DNA from: Hydrogenoanaerobacterium saccharovorans
Lineage (GTDB): Bacteria; Bacillota; Clostridia; Oscillospirales; Ruminococcaceae
NCBI RefSeq assembly: GCF_003814745.1
Contig: NZ_RKRD01000001.1
Coordinates: forward strand, 1,178,001-1,242,000
DNA length: 64,000 nucleotides
Direction: 5' to 3'
Position numbers and translations under genes: made by a program. Position 1 is the first letter of the stretch. Every line of letters starts with the position of its first letter. Shown here in pieces: positions 36,967 through 45,332 of this stretch. Under the pieces are notes generated by a model. The model did not search any database, was not told the origin of the DNA, and saw only the letters and a list, made by a program, of their open reading frames with translations.

Positions 36967-37251
36967 ATGCCAGAAGACAAAAAATTAGTTAAAATGCCGC
37001 ATAACATCATTTTGGAAGACCGCCACAAACTCACCGTTTCAGGTGTTGAAGATATCGATAGTTTTGATGAAGAAACGGTGGTGCTTTTTACCGATATGGG
37101 TGAACTTACAGTAAAAGGCGAAAGCCTGCATATTAACAAACTCAATGTTGATACCGGCGAACTCAATGTTGAAGGTGATATTCATTCCCTTGTTTACACC
37201 AATGATGAGCCACGTCGTGGCGGCGGGCTGTTTGCGCGTCTGTTTCGTTAA
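36967..37251 (+). CDS. yabP: sporulation protein YabP
   Basis: A 94-residue YabP/YqfC-family protein with the diagnostic H-N-I-I-L-E-D-R near the start, S-G-V-E-D-I-D-S-F-D-E, and a beta-strand repeat pattern ending G-D-I-H-S-L-V-Y. In Bacillus it is made in the mother cell during sporulation. Its partner yabQ follows after 33 bases. Confidence 0.95.
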   Translation: MPEDKKLVKMPHNIILEDRHKLTVSGVEDIDSFDEETVVLFTDMGELTVKGESLHINKLNVDTGELNVEGDIHSLVYTNDEPRRGGGLFARLFR

Positions 37252-37284
37252 CGAAAAACAAACAGCGTCTTGGGAGGTTAGGGA

Positions 37285-37899
37285 ATGATCGAGGTAAACA
37301 CCCAGACCATCGTATTTTTACAGTCCCTTATGCTTGGGTTTGCATTGGGCTTATTTTATGATGTATTTCGCATATTTCGACTTGCAATTCATCACAGCAG
37401 TGCTATTATTTTTTTGGAAGATATCTCTTACTTCGCGACATGCGCAGTAATAACATTCCTGTTTTCGCTTTCTGCGGTAAACGGGCATGTACGCGTTTTT
37501 CTCGTTATAGGTGAACTATTGGGCGCTACGATTTATTATTTTTCGTTAGGCGCGCTGGTTATGAGTGTTTCTAAACTGATTATTCGCTTTATAAAAGCAT
37601 TATTGCGCTTACTTTATCGATTGTTTTTACGTCCCTTTGTGCAGCTGTTTATCTGGCTTGCACGCAAACTTACTAAAGTAACCGATAAAATAGCTGCAAA
37701 TGCAAAAAAAGTTCGTGCAAAAGCGAAATATAGCTTGAAACAACGCAGCATATTAGTGTATAATCTATATGTTAAGGGGAATCATCGCGGAAAGCTGCAG
37801 GGAAAGTCAAAAAAAGGTGGTGTACCCGATGCGCAAAATAAAGGCAAAGGCAAAAAACAAAGGAAAAGAAAAAAAGAACAGCAAAGCAAGGCTGTTTAA
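37285..37899 (+). CDS. yabQ: spore cortex biosynthesis protein YabQ
   Basis: A 204-residue membrane protein: three or four hydrophobic segments (~8-115) with the family's G-L-F-Y-D-V-F-R-I-F-R motif, then a basic, amphipathic half ending in a Lys/Arg/Gln-rich tail. YabQ is needed for cortex formation in Bacillus and sits in the outer forespore membrane. The last 71 bases also encode the start of divIC in another frame. Confidence 0.93.
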   Translation: MIEVNTQTIVFLQSLMLGFALGLFYDVFRIFRLAIHHSSAIIFLEDISYFATCAVITFLFSLSAVNGHVRVFLVIGELLGATIYYFSLGALVMSVSKLIIRFIKALLRLLYRLFLRPFVQLFIWLARKLTKVTDKIAANAKKVRAKAKYSLKQRSILVYNLYVKGNHRGKLQGKSKKGGVPDAQNKGKGKKQRKRKKEQQSKAV

Positions 37900-38146
37900 A
37901 TTTGCCGTGTGCGTTTTTGTGGTTTACGTTGTTTATATGCTGATTCAACAGCAGTTTGACATCAAAGACCGCCAGCTTGAACTGGTTATGTTGCAGCAAC
38001 AGGTAGAGCAGCAAAGATTAGATAATAAAGAGATGGAACGTTTGTTGGCAAGCGATAATGAAGCGTATATCGAACGTCTTGCCAAGGATGAATATGGTTA
38101 TGCGTATCCTGATGAAACAATTTATATAGATACGTCAGGGAACTGA
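37829..38146 (+). CDS. divIC: septum formation initiator DivIC (FtsB family)
   Basis: A 105-residue bitopic division protein: a Lys-rich cytoplasmic tail (1-24), one membrane segment (~25-42) and an extracytoplasmic coiled coil (~48-80, Q-Q-Q-V-E-Q-Q-R), followed by A-K-D-E-Y-G-Y, the FtsB/DivIC end motif. It works with FtsL and DivIB in the divisome. ATG 37829 is chosen because AAAGGTGG is ~7 bases upstream; the ORF could be extended to 37769 but without a site. It overlaps yabQ by 71 bases. Confidence 0.9.
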   Translation: MRKIKAKAKNKGKEKKNSKARLFKFAVCVFVVYVVYMLIQQQFDIKDRQLELVMLQQQVEQQRLDNKEMERLLASDNEAYIERLAKDEYGYAYPDETIYIDTSGN

Positions 38147-38184
38147 CTAAGGACATAGAATTTTAAGGAGGCCAATGTTTTCAT

Positions 38185-38622
38185 ATGCAGCTTGAAGTAG
38201 GAAAAATTGTGGAAGGCAAAGTAACCGGAATTACAAAGTTCGGTGCATTCGTCGAGTTACCGGGGGGTAAAACCGGAATGGTTCATATCTCAGAGGTTGC
38301 AACTACCTATGTGAATGAGATTTCCGATTATATCAAAGAGAATCAGATGGTAAAGGTAAAAGTTCTATCTATTTCTCCGGAAGGTAAGGTGAGCCTTTCC
38401 ATTAAAAGAGCATTGCCGCCTACAGCTCCTCCCCCAAGGCGTGATGGCCCGAGAGTGGATAGCTTTGACTGGTCTTCTAATCGTAAAAACGAAAACATGT
38501 CCTTTGAAGATATGATGAATAAATTCAAACAGACGAGCGATGACAAGATGTCTGATTTAAAAAAGTACAGTGACGTTAAGCGTGGCACCGGCAACGGTGG
38601 ACGCAGAGGCGGTCAGAGATAA
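38185..38622 (+). CDS. yabR: S1-domain RNA-binding protein (YabR-like)
   Basis: A 145-residue protein: one S1 OB-fold domain (1-~75, G-x-V-x-G-I-T-K-F-G-A-F-V-E, G-K-T-G-M-V-H-I-S-E, V-S-L-S-I-K-R), then a low-complexity Pro/Arg/Lys/Gly tail ending R-R-G-G-Q-R. This is the YabR/general stress protein 13 group. AAGGAGG is 13 bases from the ATG, longer than usual; a six-codon ORF starting at the better-spaced ATG 38175 overlaps the start and could lower expression. It ends the yab block. Confidence 0.92.
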   Translation: MQLEVGKIVEGKVTGITKFGAFVELPGGKTGMVHISEVATTYVNEISDYIKENQMVKVKVLSISPEGKVSLSIKRALPPTAPPPRRDGPRVDSFDWSSNRKNENMSFEDMMNKFKQTSDDKMSDLKKYSDVKRGTGNGGRRGGQR

Positions 38623-38635
38623 TACAAAAACACAT

Positions 38636-38665
38636 TGAAGCGTCTGATTCAGGCGCTTCATTTTC
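38636..38665 (+). terminator. terminator after yabR
   Basis: TGAAGCG-t-CTGA / TCAG-g-CGCTTCA followed by TTTTCTT. Confidence 0.85.
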
Positions 38666-38683
38666 TTATCAAGGAGAAATAAT

Positions 38684-39838
38684 ATGGTAATTGTGAACGG
38701 TAAAATTTTTACAATGGCAGGTGACCCTATCGAATGCGGTTTTATTAGAACAAAGGGGACTAAAATCGCTGAAGTAGGTGATATGAAGGATTACATACCC
38801 GTCAAAGATGAAGAAGTTTTGGAGGCAGCTGGCGCAGGTATTTACCCGGGATTTATAGATGCACATTGCCATATAGGTATGTGGGAAGATTCGCTCGGTT
38901 TTGAAGGCGATGACGGCAACGAGGATACCGACCCATCTACACCGCAGCTGCGTGCAATCGATGCGATCAACCCCATTGAACGCAGTTTTAAAGAAGCTTT
39001 GGAGGGCGGTGTTACGACGGTTGTGGTTGCGCCGGGCAGCGCAAATCCTATTGCGGGCCGTATTTGTGCGCTCAAAACCAAGGGCTGTTGTATTGATGAT
39101 ATGGTCATTAAAGAAAATCTTGCAATGAAATTTGCTCTTGGCGAAAATCCAAAACTTACCTACCACACAAAGGGGCAGGCGCCTACTACCAGAATGGCAA
39201 CCGCAGCCCTCATCCGTGAGCAGTTGGCAAAAACCCGCCGCTATATGGAGGATAAAGAATCTGCCGCCGAAGATGAAGATTTGGATGAACCGGAGTTCGA
39301 TTTTAAATGCGAAGCACTCATCCCGCTGCTTAAACGCGAAATTAAGGCGCATATCCATGCGCACCGTGCCGATGACATCTGTACAGCTATGCGCATTTGT
39401 AAAGAGTTTGAAATCGATTATGTGCTAATCCACTGCACCGATGGGCACGCCCTTGCGCCGCGCCTTGCCGAGGCGCATGCCAGTGCTGTGGTGGGGCCGT
39501 TAATCAATTCACGTACAAAACCGGAGCTTGCAGGCCAAACAATCGATAATTCAGCGGTGCTATCAAAAAATGGTGTCAAAACCGCTATTTGTACAGATCA
39601 TCCTGAGCTGCCAATCCAATATCTGCCCCTTTCTGCCGGCATTGCTGTTCGCGGCGGGTTGCCCTACGATGAGGCTCTGAAAGCAATTACCATCTATCCT
39701 GCGCAAATTTGCGGTATCGACAACCGCGTCGGCAGCATTGAGCAGGGGAAAGATGCGGATATGGTGTTTTTCTTTGGAGATCCGCTTTCTGTGTATGCAA
39801 AACCAAAACTGGTTATCATCAATGGCGAGATAAAATAG
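38684..39838 (+). CDS. amidohydrolase-superfamily metal-dependent hydrolase
   Basis: A 384-residue TIM-barrel amidohydrolase. The metal motif D-A-H-C-H-I-G (~58-64) follows a small beta-sandwich; later G-V-T-T-V, H-I-H-A-H-R, and C-T-D-H-P-E (~305) supply further ligand positions, and the end G-S-I-E-Q-G-K-D-A-D-M-V-F-F is typical of imidazolonepropionase/dihydroorotase-like enzymes. The substrate is not evident and no pathway gene is adjacent. AAGGAG precedes the ATG. Confidence 0.87.
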   Translation: MVIVNGKIFTMAGDPIECGFIRTKGTKIAEVGDMKDYIPVKDEEVLEAAGAGIYPGFIDAHCHIGMWEDSLGFEGDDGNEDTDPSTPQLRAIDAINPIERSFKEALEGGVTTVVVAPGSANPIAGRICALKTKGCCIDDMVIKENLAMKFALGENPKLTYHTKGQAPTTRMATAALIREQLAKTRRYMEDKESAAEDEDLDEPEFDFKCEALIPLLKREIKAHIHAHRADDICTAMRICKEFEIDYVLIHCTDGHALAPRLAEAHASAVVGPLINSRTKPELAGQTIDNSAVLSKNGVKTAICTDHPELPIQYLPLSAGIAVRGGLPYDEALKAITIYPAQICGIDNRVGSIEQGKDADMVFFFGDPLSVYAKPKLVIINGEIK

Positions 39839-39851
39839 CGAATACCGCTAC

Positions 39852-39880
39852 TTGTATTTTTGCATAGATTGTGCTATAAT
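39852..39880 (+). promoter_or_regulatory. sigma-A promoter of hpf
   Basis: TTGTAT (39852-39857), 17 bases, TATAAT (39875-39880) with an extended TG-n. Confidence 0.75.
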
Positions 39881-39970
39881 AGTTATAGGATATTTATGCA
39901 AGTTCAATACTGCTATTTGTGGCGAAAGTGTGCTTACTTGGGCTATACGAAAAGCATTGCTAACTTTCCG

Positions 39971-39985
39971 GCGGATTTTATCCGC
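39971..39985 (+). other. triloop hairpin in the hpf leader
   Basis: GCGGAT-ttt-ATCCGC about 40 bases before the hpf start, no T tract. A long (~145-base) leader separates the promoter from hpf. Confidence 0.4.
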
Positions 39986-40024
39986 TTTCCGAAAGGATAT
40001 TCAAATAGATAAGGGGTTGAAGTT

Positions 40025-40552
40025 ATGAACATTACCATCACCGCAAGAAAAACAACGGTAAAAGATTCGTTTAAAGAGCGCTGCGAGAAAAAAATAAGCA
40101 AACTGGACAAATTTTTTACAGACGACGCAAAGGCCAACGTAGTTGTTACCAGCGAACGCGAGCGCGAAACCGTCGAGGTAACAATACAATCACAGGGAAT
40201 GTTCTTCCGTTCTGAAAAAACCACTGCAGATAGGCTCGATTCTCTTGACGAAGTTATCGATAACCTGTTTCGTCAAATTGTCAAAAACAAAAAGAAATTG
40301 GGTAAACGTATCCGCGATGATGCGTTAAAATCAAGTGAAGTTGAACTGCTTGAGCAAGATGTGGCCGAATACCATGTTGTAAAAATTAAGAAGTTCCCCA
40401 TGAAACCCATGGCTGTGGATGAAGCGATTCTTCAAATGAATATGTTGGGGCACGAGTTTTACATGTTCCGAAATTCTGATGATAACGAAATTAACGTAGT
40501 TTATAAGCGCAACAACGGAGACTATGGCTTAATCGAACCAAAAATCGATTAA
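40025..40552 (+). CDS. hpf: long-form ribosome hibernation promoting factor
   Basis: Long HPF (175 residues): an N-terminal HPF/YfiA domain (1-~100, M-N-I-T-I-T-A-R-K) that occupies the decoding site, a linker, and a C-terminal dimerisation domain (~118-175, V-V-K-I-K-K-F-P-M-K-P-M, G-H-E-F-Y-M-F-R-N) that joins two 70S particles into 100S ribosomes. It has its own promoter with a long leader, consistent with growth-phase control. Confidence 0.96.
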   Translation: MNITITARKTTVKDSFKERCEKKISKLDKFFTDDAKANVVVTSERERETVEVTIQSQGMFFRSEKTTADRLDSLDEVIDNLFRQIVKNKKKLGKRIRDDALKSSEVELLEQDVAEYHVVKIKKFPMKPMAVDEAILQMNMLGHEFYMFRNSDDNEINVVYKRNNGDYGLIEPKID

Positions 40553-40585
40553 ACGAATTAATCCGTTTTAGATAATCGTATGCTT

Positions 40586-40625
40586 GTGCGGTTTTCGTTG
40601 CATTTGCGGCGAAAACCGCACTTTA
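40586..40625 (+). terminator. 12-bp hairpin after hpf, probable terminator
   Basis: GTGCGGTTTTCG and CGAAAACCGCAC frame a 12-base loop. The T tract is poor (TTTATG), so termination may be partial. Confidence 0.55.
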
Positions 40626-40697
40626 TGTCATACAACAAGACTATAAGCCGGCAGGTTTGAAATAAAATCTGCCCTATCAAATTTTAGGAGTTGAACT

Positions 40698-41840
40698 ATG
40701 AGTAAAATTAAGATTGCCTGTCCTTGTATTTTCGGGCTGGAGAGTGTATTATCCGCGGAAGTAAAAAAGTTGGGAGTTCAAAACATTGAAGTTACAGACG
40801 GTAAAGTTACCTTTGTAGGCGACCTTATCGATGTAGCTAAAGCAAACATTTGGTTGCGTACCGCAGAGCGTGTGCAAATTGTTATGGGCTCGTTTCGTGC
40901 AGAGACCTTTGAAGAACTGTTTCAAGGTGTATTGGCCCTTGATTTTGAAAACTTCATCCGCAAGGAAGATGCCTTTCCTGTAAAGGGCTGGTCGCTTAAT
41001 TCCAAGCTGCATAGCGTTCCAGATTGCCAGTCGATTGTCAAAAAGGCAATTGTTAGACGCCTTGAGAACAAATACAACCAAAGCTGGTTTGAAGAGACTG
41101 GCAGCAGAGTACAAGTGCAATTTTCTATTTTGAAAGATATTGTTACTGTTCTGCTCGATACCAGCGGTGCAGGGCTTCATAAACGTGGATATCGTCAAAA
41201 ATCCAATATTGCACCGATTAAAGAGACTTTGGCAGCCGGCATAGTAGATCTTGCACGTATTCACAACGATAGTGTTATTTTAGACCCATTTTGCGGTTCT
41301 GGTACTTTACTCATTGAGGCGGCTTTGTATGCACTCAATATAGCACCAGGCATCAATCGGCGTTTTGCTGCCGAAAAATGGGGCGTTTTTTCAGAAGATA
41401 ATATTTTTAAATCGGTGCGTCTTGAAGCATTAGAGGCTATCGACCGTCAGGCTGAGTTTCGTGGTTATGGTTATGATGTCGACCCCGCAGCAGTTGAACT
41501 GACACAGGAGAACGCACGAATAGCAGGTGTTGCAAATCGTTTTCAAATAGCGCAGCAAGATATTGCCGATTTTAAAACGGATGAACTGCGTGCTACCATC
41601 ATTACAAATCCGCCTTACGGTGAACGTATGCTTGATGTTAAAGATGCGCAGAAATTATACAAAACCATGGGCGAGGTATTTGAACGCCGTAAGTTCCTGA
41701 ATTATTATATTATCAGCCCGGATGAACAATTTGAAGAGATGTTCGGCTCGGGTGCAGACCGTCGCCGTAAACTTTACAACGGTATGATAAAATGCCAGCT
41801 GTATATGTATTTTAAAGGGTTGCCCGAAAAAAGAGTGTAA
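40698..41840 (+). CDS. THUMP-domain class I SAM-dependent RNA methyltransferase
   Basis: A 380-residue RlmL/YpsC-like methyltransferase: an N-terminal ferredoxin-like and THUMP domain (1-~155), then a Rossmann methyltransferase domain with D-P-F-C-G-S-G-T (SAM binding, ~195) and the catalytic N-P-P-Y-G-E-R (~302-308) typical of N2-guanine or N6-adenine methylation. Single-domain homologues in Firmicutes are thought to act on 23S rRNA; the exact base is unknown. It ends at a very strong terminator. Confidence 0.92.
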   Translation: MSKIKIACPCIFGLESVLSAEVKKLGVQNIEVTDGKVTFVGDLIDVAKANIWLRTAERVQIVMGSFRAETFEELFQGVLALDFENFIRKEDAFPVKGWSLNSKLHSVPDCQSIVKKAIVRRLENKYNQSWFEETGSRVQVQFSILKDIVTVLLDTSGAGLHKRGYRQKSNIAPIKETLAAGIVDLARIHNDSVILDPFCGSGTLLIEAALYALNIAPGINRRFAAEKWGVFSEDNIFKSVRLEALEAIDRQAEFRGYGYDVDPAAVELTQENARIAGVANRFQIAQQDIADFKTDELRATIITNPPYGERMLDVKDAQKLYKTMGEVFERRKFLNYYIISPDEQFEEMFGSGADRRRKLYNGMIKCQLYMYFKGLPEKRV

Positions 41841-41848
41841 TATTTTTC

Positions 41849-41886
41849 AAGACCGGAGGTTGATTTGCAACCTCCGGTCTTTTTTT
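41849..41886 (+). terminator. strong terminator after the THUMP methyltransferase
   Basis: AAGACCGGAGGTTG-atttg-CAACCTCCGGTCTT followed by a T run. It insulates the copper operon. Confidence 0.97.
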
Positions 41887-41945
41887 GATTTTTCGTATGT
41901 GAATCACTGAGTTGAATTTGCACATAAATAAATTAAAAGATATGC

Positions 41946-41974
41946 TTGACAAATATCTACCTTTAAAGTATTAT
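41946..41974 (+). promoter_or_regulatory. sigma-A promoter of the copper operon
   Basis: Consensus TTGACA (41946-41951), 17 bases, TATTAT (41969-41974). Confidence 0.85.
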
Positions 41975-41988
41975 ATAAATATACTACT

Positions 41989-42006
41989 ACACCCCCAGGG
42001 GGGTGT
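41989..42006 (+). promoter_or_regulatory. CsoR-type operator
   Basis: ACACCCCC-AG-GGGGGTGT is a perfect 8-bp G/C-tract inverted repeat, the kind of site bound by CsoR tetramers. It spans about +8 to +25 of the copA transcript, so bound repressor would block initiation. The csoR gene is in the same operon. Confidence 0.85.
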
Positions 42007-42025
42007 TTATAAAAAGGAGCTTGCT

Positions 42026-44614
42026 ATGATTCAAAAATTTAATGTAACGGGGATGACCTGTTCCTCCTGTTCATCTCATGTTGAAAAAGCGGTATCAAAA
42101 ATAGAAGGTGTACGAAGTGTAAATGTAAATCTTCTTGCTAATAATATGGCTGTTGATTTTGATGAAACTGCTACCAGTACCCAAGCAATTGAAAAAGCAG
42201 TTGCTAATGTAGGTTACGGCGCATCTTTGCATAACGATAAGCCCATGGCAAACAGCAAAACAAATATAAACGATACAATGACACAAGAGATTGCCAATAT
42301 GAAATATCGCCTGATTGTATCGTTTGCATTTATGATACCGCTGTTTTATCTTTCTATGGGACATATGATGAATTGGCCGTTACCCGGTATTTTTCTGGGG
42401 ATGGAAAACACCCTTATCTTTGCGTTTACACAATTTTTGCTTTGCTTGCCTATATTATATGTAAATAAAAAATATTTTCGTGTAGGCTTTAAAGCTTTGT
42501 TTAAGCGTTCTCCTAATATGGATTCTTTGATTGCCATTGGTTCTTCGGCAGCAGTGGTATACGGTATTTACGCTATCTATAAAATTGGTTGGGGGCTTGG
42601 ACATGGTGATATGCACATAGTGCATACCTATTCCATGGATATCTACTTTGAAACTGCGGCTATGATTTTAGCACTGATTACTTTGGGCAAATATCTCGAA
42701 ACCCGCTCCAAAGGTAAAACCAGCGAGGCGATTACCAAACTCATCAATCTTACGCCCAAAACCGCGCTGATCGAGCGAGATGGTATCGAAACAGAAGTAC
42801 CTGTTGAAGAGGTTGTCAAGGATGATATTGTAATCGTAAAACCCGGGCAAAGCATACCGGTAGACGGTGTTATTGTAGAAGGTGCTGCTGCTGTGGATGA
42901 ATCTGCGCTCACGGGTGAAAGTATTCCGGTTGAAAAGCAGATAGGAGACAAAGTGACAGGCGCTTCCATCAATAAATCGGGTTACTTCAAATTTCGAGCC
43001 ACAAAAGTAGGCGGTGACACTGCGCTTGCTCAAATCATTAAACTGGTTGAAGAGGCAGGGGCATCCAAAGCACCTATCGCCAAGCTTGCCGACCAAGTAA
43101 GCGGCATATTTGTACCAATTGTTATCGGCATTGCTGTTTTGTCGGTTGTTATATGGTTGCTGGTTGGGGCGAGTTTCGAGTTTGCTATGTCAATCGGCAT
43201 TGCCGTTCTGGTTATTTCCTGCCCGTGTGCGCTCGGTTTGGCTACCCCCACCGCTATTATGGTAGGTACAGGCAAAGGCGCAGAAAACGGTATTCTTATC
43301 AAGTCTGCCGAGGCATTGGAAATCGCACACAGTATTGATACGGTTGTTTTGGATAAAACCGGAACGATTACCGAGGGGAAACCGCGCGTAACCGATGTAC
43401 TATGTGGGGATACTTTTAAAGAGAACGCAAAGCAGGCAAACCAAGCCGGTTTTAGTTTGGAAGATGAATTGCTGCGGTTAGCGGCATCGATAGAGAAACC
43501 GTCTGAGCATCCGCTTGCAGATGCAATCGTTGAAGAAGCTAAAAGCCGCGGTTTAGAACTCATCAAAGCAAGCAGTTTTACAGCAATTGCAGGAAGAGGC
43601 TTGGATGTTGTTCTGGAAGATACGCACTATTTTGCAGGTAATCTCAAGCTGATGCAGGAACAAAACATTGCACTCGGTAACCTTGCCATTATGGCAGATA
43701 CTTTGGCAGCAGACGGTAAAACTCCACTGTTTTTTGCGCAGGGCAGTAATTTGCTTGGCATTATTGCAGTAGCAGATGTCATCAAGCCTACCAGCCGTAA
43801 TGCGGTACGCGCGTTTGAACATTTAGGGATTGATGTTGTCATGCTTACGGGTGATAATGCAAAAACAGCGCAGGCAATACAAAAACAGGTAGGAATTAAA
43901 AATGTTATCGCAGAGGTTCTGCCGCAGGATAAAGAACGTGAGGTGCGCCGCTTACAGGAGGCAGGCAAAAAGATTGCGATGATAGGTGACGGTATCAACG
44001 ATGCACCTGCCCTTGCTCGGGCGGATGTGGGTATTGCAATCGGTGCAGGTACCGATGTAGCGATTGAATCGGCAGATATTGTGCTGATGCGCAGCGACTT
44101 ACTGGATGCAGTGGCGGCGGTGCAGCTTTCCAAAGCAACCATTCGTAATATCAAGCAAAATCTGTTTTGGGCTTTGGTGTACAACACAATTGGTATTCCT
44201 TTGGCGGCAGGTGTATTTTACACTTTGCTTGGTTGGAAATTAAACCCGATGTTTGGTGCAGCTGCCATGAGTTTATCTTCGGTTTGTGTAGTTGCCAATG
44301 CACTGCGCCTCAAACTGTTTCAACCCAAATATAATCGCAGTTATAATGATGTTCTCACCGGTAATCCGGTGCAGACAATAAGTTTAAATCAAGGAGAGAT
44401 AATGATGACAAAGACAATTGATATTGAAGGTATGTCATGTGCCCATTGCACGGGCAGAGTAGAGCAGGTGCTCACAGCATTCCCCGAGGTTGAAAAAGCA
44501 GTGGTTAGCTTAGAGGGCAAAAATGCCGTGGTATCGCTGAAAAAAGACGTACCTGATTCGGTGCTTACCAAACTGATTTCAGACGCAGGCTATACCGTAA
44601 CGGGTATTCGATAG
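42026..44614 (+). CDS. copA: copper-exporting P1B-type ATPase with C-terminal CopZ-like domain
   Basis: An 862-residue Cu(I) ATPase. Order: N-terminal HMA domain with G-M-T-C12-S-S-C15; eight membrane segments; Cys399-Pro-Cys401; phosphorylation motif D443-K-T-G-T; T-G-D-N; G-D-G-I-N-D-A-P-A-L; then, after a ~30-residue linker, a second HMA domain with G-M-S-C805-A-H-C808 at the very C-terminus. A C-terminal HMA is unusual. AAGGAG at 44391-44396 precedes in-frame ATGs at 44402 and 44405, suggesting that free CopZ is also made. ATG 42026 is chosen (AAGGAG upstream); the frame extends to 41912, but that would cross the promoter and operator. Confidence 0.94.
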   Translation: MIQKFNVTGMTCSSCSSHVEKAVSKIEGVRSVNVNLLANNMAVDFDETATSTQAIEKAVANVGYGASLHNDKPMANSKTNINDTMTQEIANMKYRLIVSFAFMIPLFYLSMGHMMNWPLPGIFLGMENTLIFAFTQFLLCLPILYVNKKYFRVGFKALFKRSPNMDSLIAIGSSAAVVYGIYAIYKIGWGLGHGDMHIVHTYSMDIYFETAAMILALITLGKYLETRSKGKTSEAITKLINLTPKTALIERDGIETEVPVEEVVKDDIVIVKPGQSIPVDGVIVEGAAAVDESALTGESIPVEKQIGDKVTGASINKSGYFKFRATKVGGDTALAQIIKLVEEAGASKAPIAKLADQVSGIFVPIVIGIAVLSVVIWLLVGASFEFAMSIGIAVLVISCPCALGLATPTAIMVGTGKGAENGILIKSAEALEIAHSIDTVVLDKTGTITEGKPRVTDVLCGDTFKENAKQANQAGFSLEDELLRLAASIEKPSEHPLADAIVEEAKSRGLELIKASSFTAIAGRGLDVVLEDTHYFAGNLKLMQEQNIALGNLAIMADTLAADGKTPLFFAQGSNLLGIIAVADVIKPTSRNAVRAFEHLGIDVVMLTGDNAKTAQAIQKQVGIKNVIAEVLPQDKEREVRRLQEAGKKIAMIGDGINDAPALARADVGIAIGAGTDVAIESADIVLMRSDLLDAVAAVQLSKATIRNIKQNLFWALVYNTIGIPLAAGVFYTLLGWKLNPMFGAAAMSLSSVCVVANALRLKLFQPKYNRSYNDVLTGNPVQTISLNQGEIMMTKTIDIEGMSCAHCTGRVEQVLTAFPEVEKAVVSLEGKNAVVSLKKDVPDSVLTKLISDAGYTVTGIR
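44405..44614 (+). CDS. possible internally initiated CopZ-like copper chaperone
   Basis: Translation from ATG 44405 (or 44402), inside and in frame with copA, would give a 69-residue protein, the normal length of free CopZ, with G-M-S-C-A-H-C as Cu(I) site. AAGGAGAG lies 8 bases upstream of 44405. CopZ carries Cu(I) to CopA and CsoR in Bacillus. The ribosome binding site and length are seen; actual internal initiation is inference. Confidence 0.55.
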   Translation: MTKTIDIEGMSCAHCTGRVEQVLTAFPEVEKAVVSLEGKNAVVSLKKDVPDSVLTKLISDAGYTVTGIR

Positions 44615-44627
44615 GAGAAGAACATCA

Positions 44628-44891
44628 ATGAAAGCAGACAGAGCAAAGGTGACCCGACTGCTAAAAACAGCACGGGGTCAGCTTGACGGAATACTAAAAA
44701 TGGTGGATGATGACCGATATTGCATCGATATTGCAAACCAGATTCTCGCTACCGAATCCATTCTTCACAAGGTAAGCCGTGAGGTGCTGCGCGCCCACAT
44801 GCAAGATTGCGTAAAAGAAGCCGTGATGGCAGGCAATTCCGACGAAAAAATTGATGAGATTCTTGCACTGGTTGACAAAATATCAAAATAG
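44628..44891 (+). CDS. csoR: copper-sensing transcriptional repressor CsoR
   Basis: An 87-residue all-helical repressor of the CsoR/RcnR family with the Cu(I) ligand set Cys32-His57-Cys61 (Y-C-I-D; A-H-M-Q-D-C), matching CsoR rather than the nickel or formaldehyde branches. When Cu(I) binds, it leaves its operator, here most likely 41989-42006, and the operon is induced. It starts 13 bases after copA, closing an autoregulated copA-csoR operon. Confidence 0.95.
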   Translation: MKADRAKVTRLLKTARGQLDGILKMVDDDRYCIDIANQILATESILHKVSREVLRAHMQDCVKEAVMAGNSDEKIDEILALVDKISK

Positions 44892-44938
44892 GGTAGGATA
44901 GTGGCAAGTGAATTTCGGTTTTATCTTAAAAATTGCAC

Positions 44939-44967
44939 TTGACAATGATGACAAAGCTTGCTAATAT
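44939..44967 (+). promoter_or_regulatory. sigma-A promoter of the first T-box transcript
   Basis: Consensus TTGACA (44939-44944), 17 bases, TAATAT (44962-44967). Confidence 0.85.
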
Positions 44968-44973
44968 AGTATC

Positions 44974-45252
44974 AATGCAAAAATATAGTAACACGATGAC
45001 GGGGAATAGTAGTCGAAGTTATTTCTCACAGAGAGCTGCGAATGCTGAAAAGCAGCAGAAATTACCCGATGAACTCACCCTAGAGTGGTCAACCCAAAGG
45101 CATATGCCCAGTAGGCTTGAACGGAATTTCCACCGATAGCGGGAAAGCGAGTCTGTTAGGACTTGGCAGAGCGGCACAGTTTTGTGTGCAATCGAAGTGG
45201 TAACGCGGAAGCAAGGCTTTCGTCTTCATAATTGAGGACGAAAGCCTTTTTT
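44974..45252 (+). promoter_or_regulatory. T-box riboswitch, specifier probably CUC (Leu)
   Basis: A full T-box leader. Stem I carries the AGTAG and ACAGAGAGCTG motifs; the specifier region reads GATGAA-CTC-ACC; the T-box GTGGTAACGCGG is at 45197-45208; and a terminator (AAGGCTTTCGTC / GACGAAAGCCTT plus T run, 45213-45252) ends it. CTC followed by A, and a UGGU acceptor bulge pairing with a tRNA ending ACCA, fit tRNA-Leu. UCA (Ser) is the alternative one base over, but tRNA-Ser has discriminator G. Uncharged tRNA would switch on the downstream acyl-CoA ligase. Confidence 0.88.
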
Positions 45253-45332
45253 GTGTTTAAATGCGCAACCGTGTGTAAACTGTTTATGTTTTGGGCGAAC
45301 ATACTAAATCAGCAATACAGGAGGTTTTGCTT

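Noticed and set aside
41912..42025. N-terminal extension of CopA by 38 residues
   Set aside because: The extension would cover the consensus promoter and the CsoR operator and has no ribosome binding site; ATG 42026 has AAGGAG.
44974..45252. Serine (UCA) as T-box specifier
   Set aside because: It is possible one base over, but the UGGU acceptor bulge predicts a tRNA with A73; tRNA-Ser has G73, and the base after UCA would be C rather than the usual purine.
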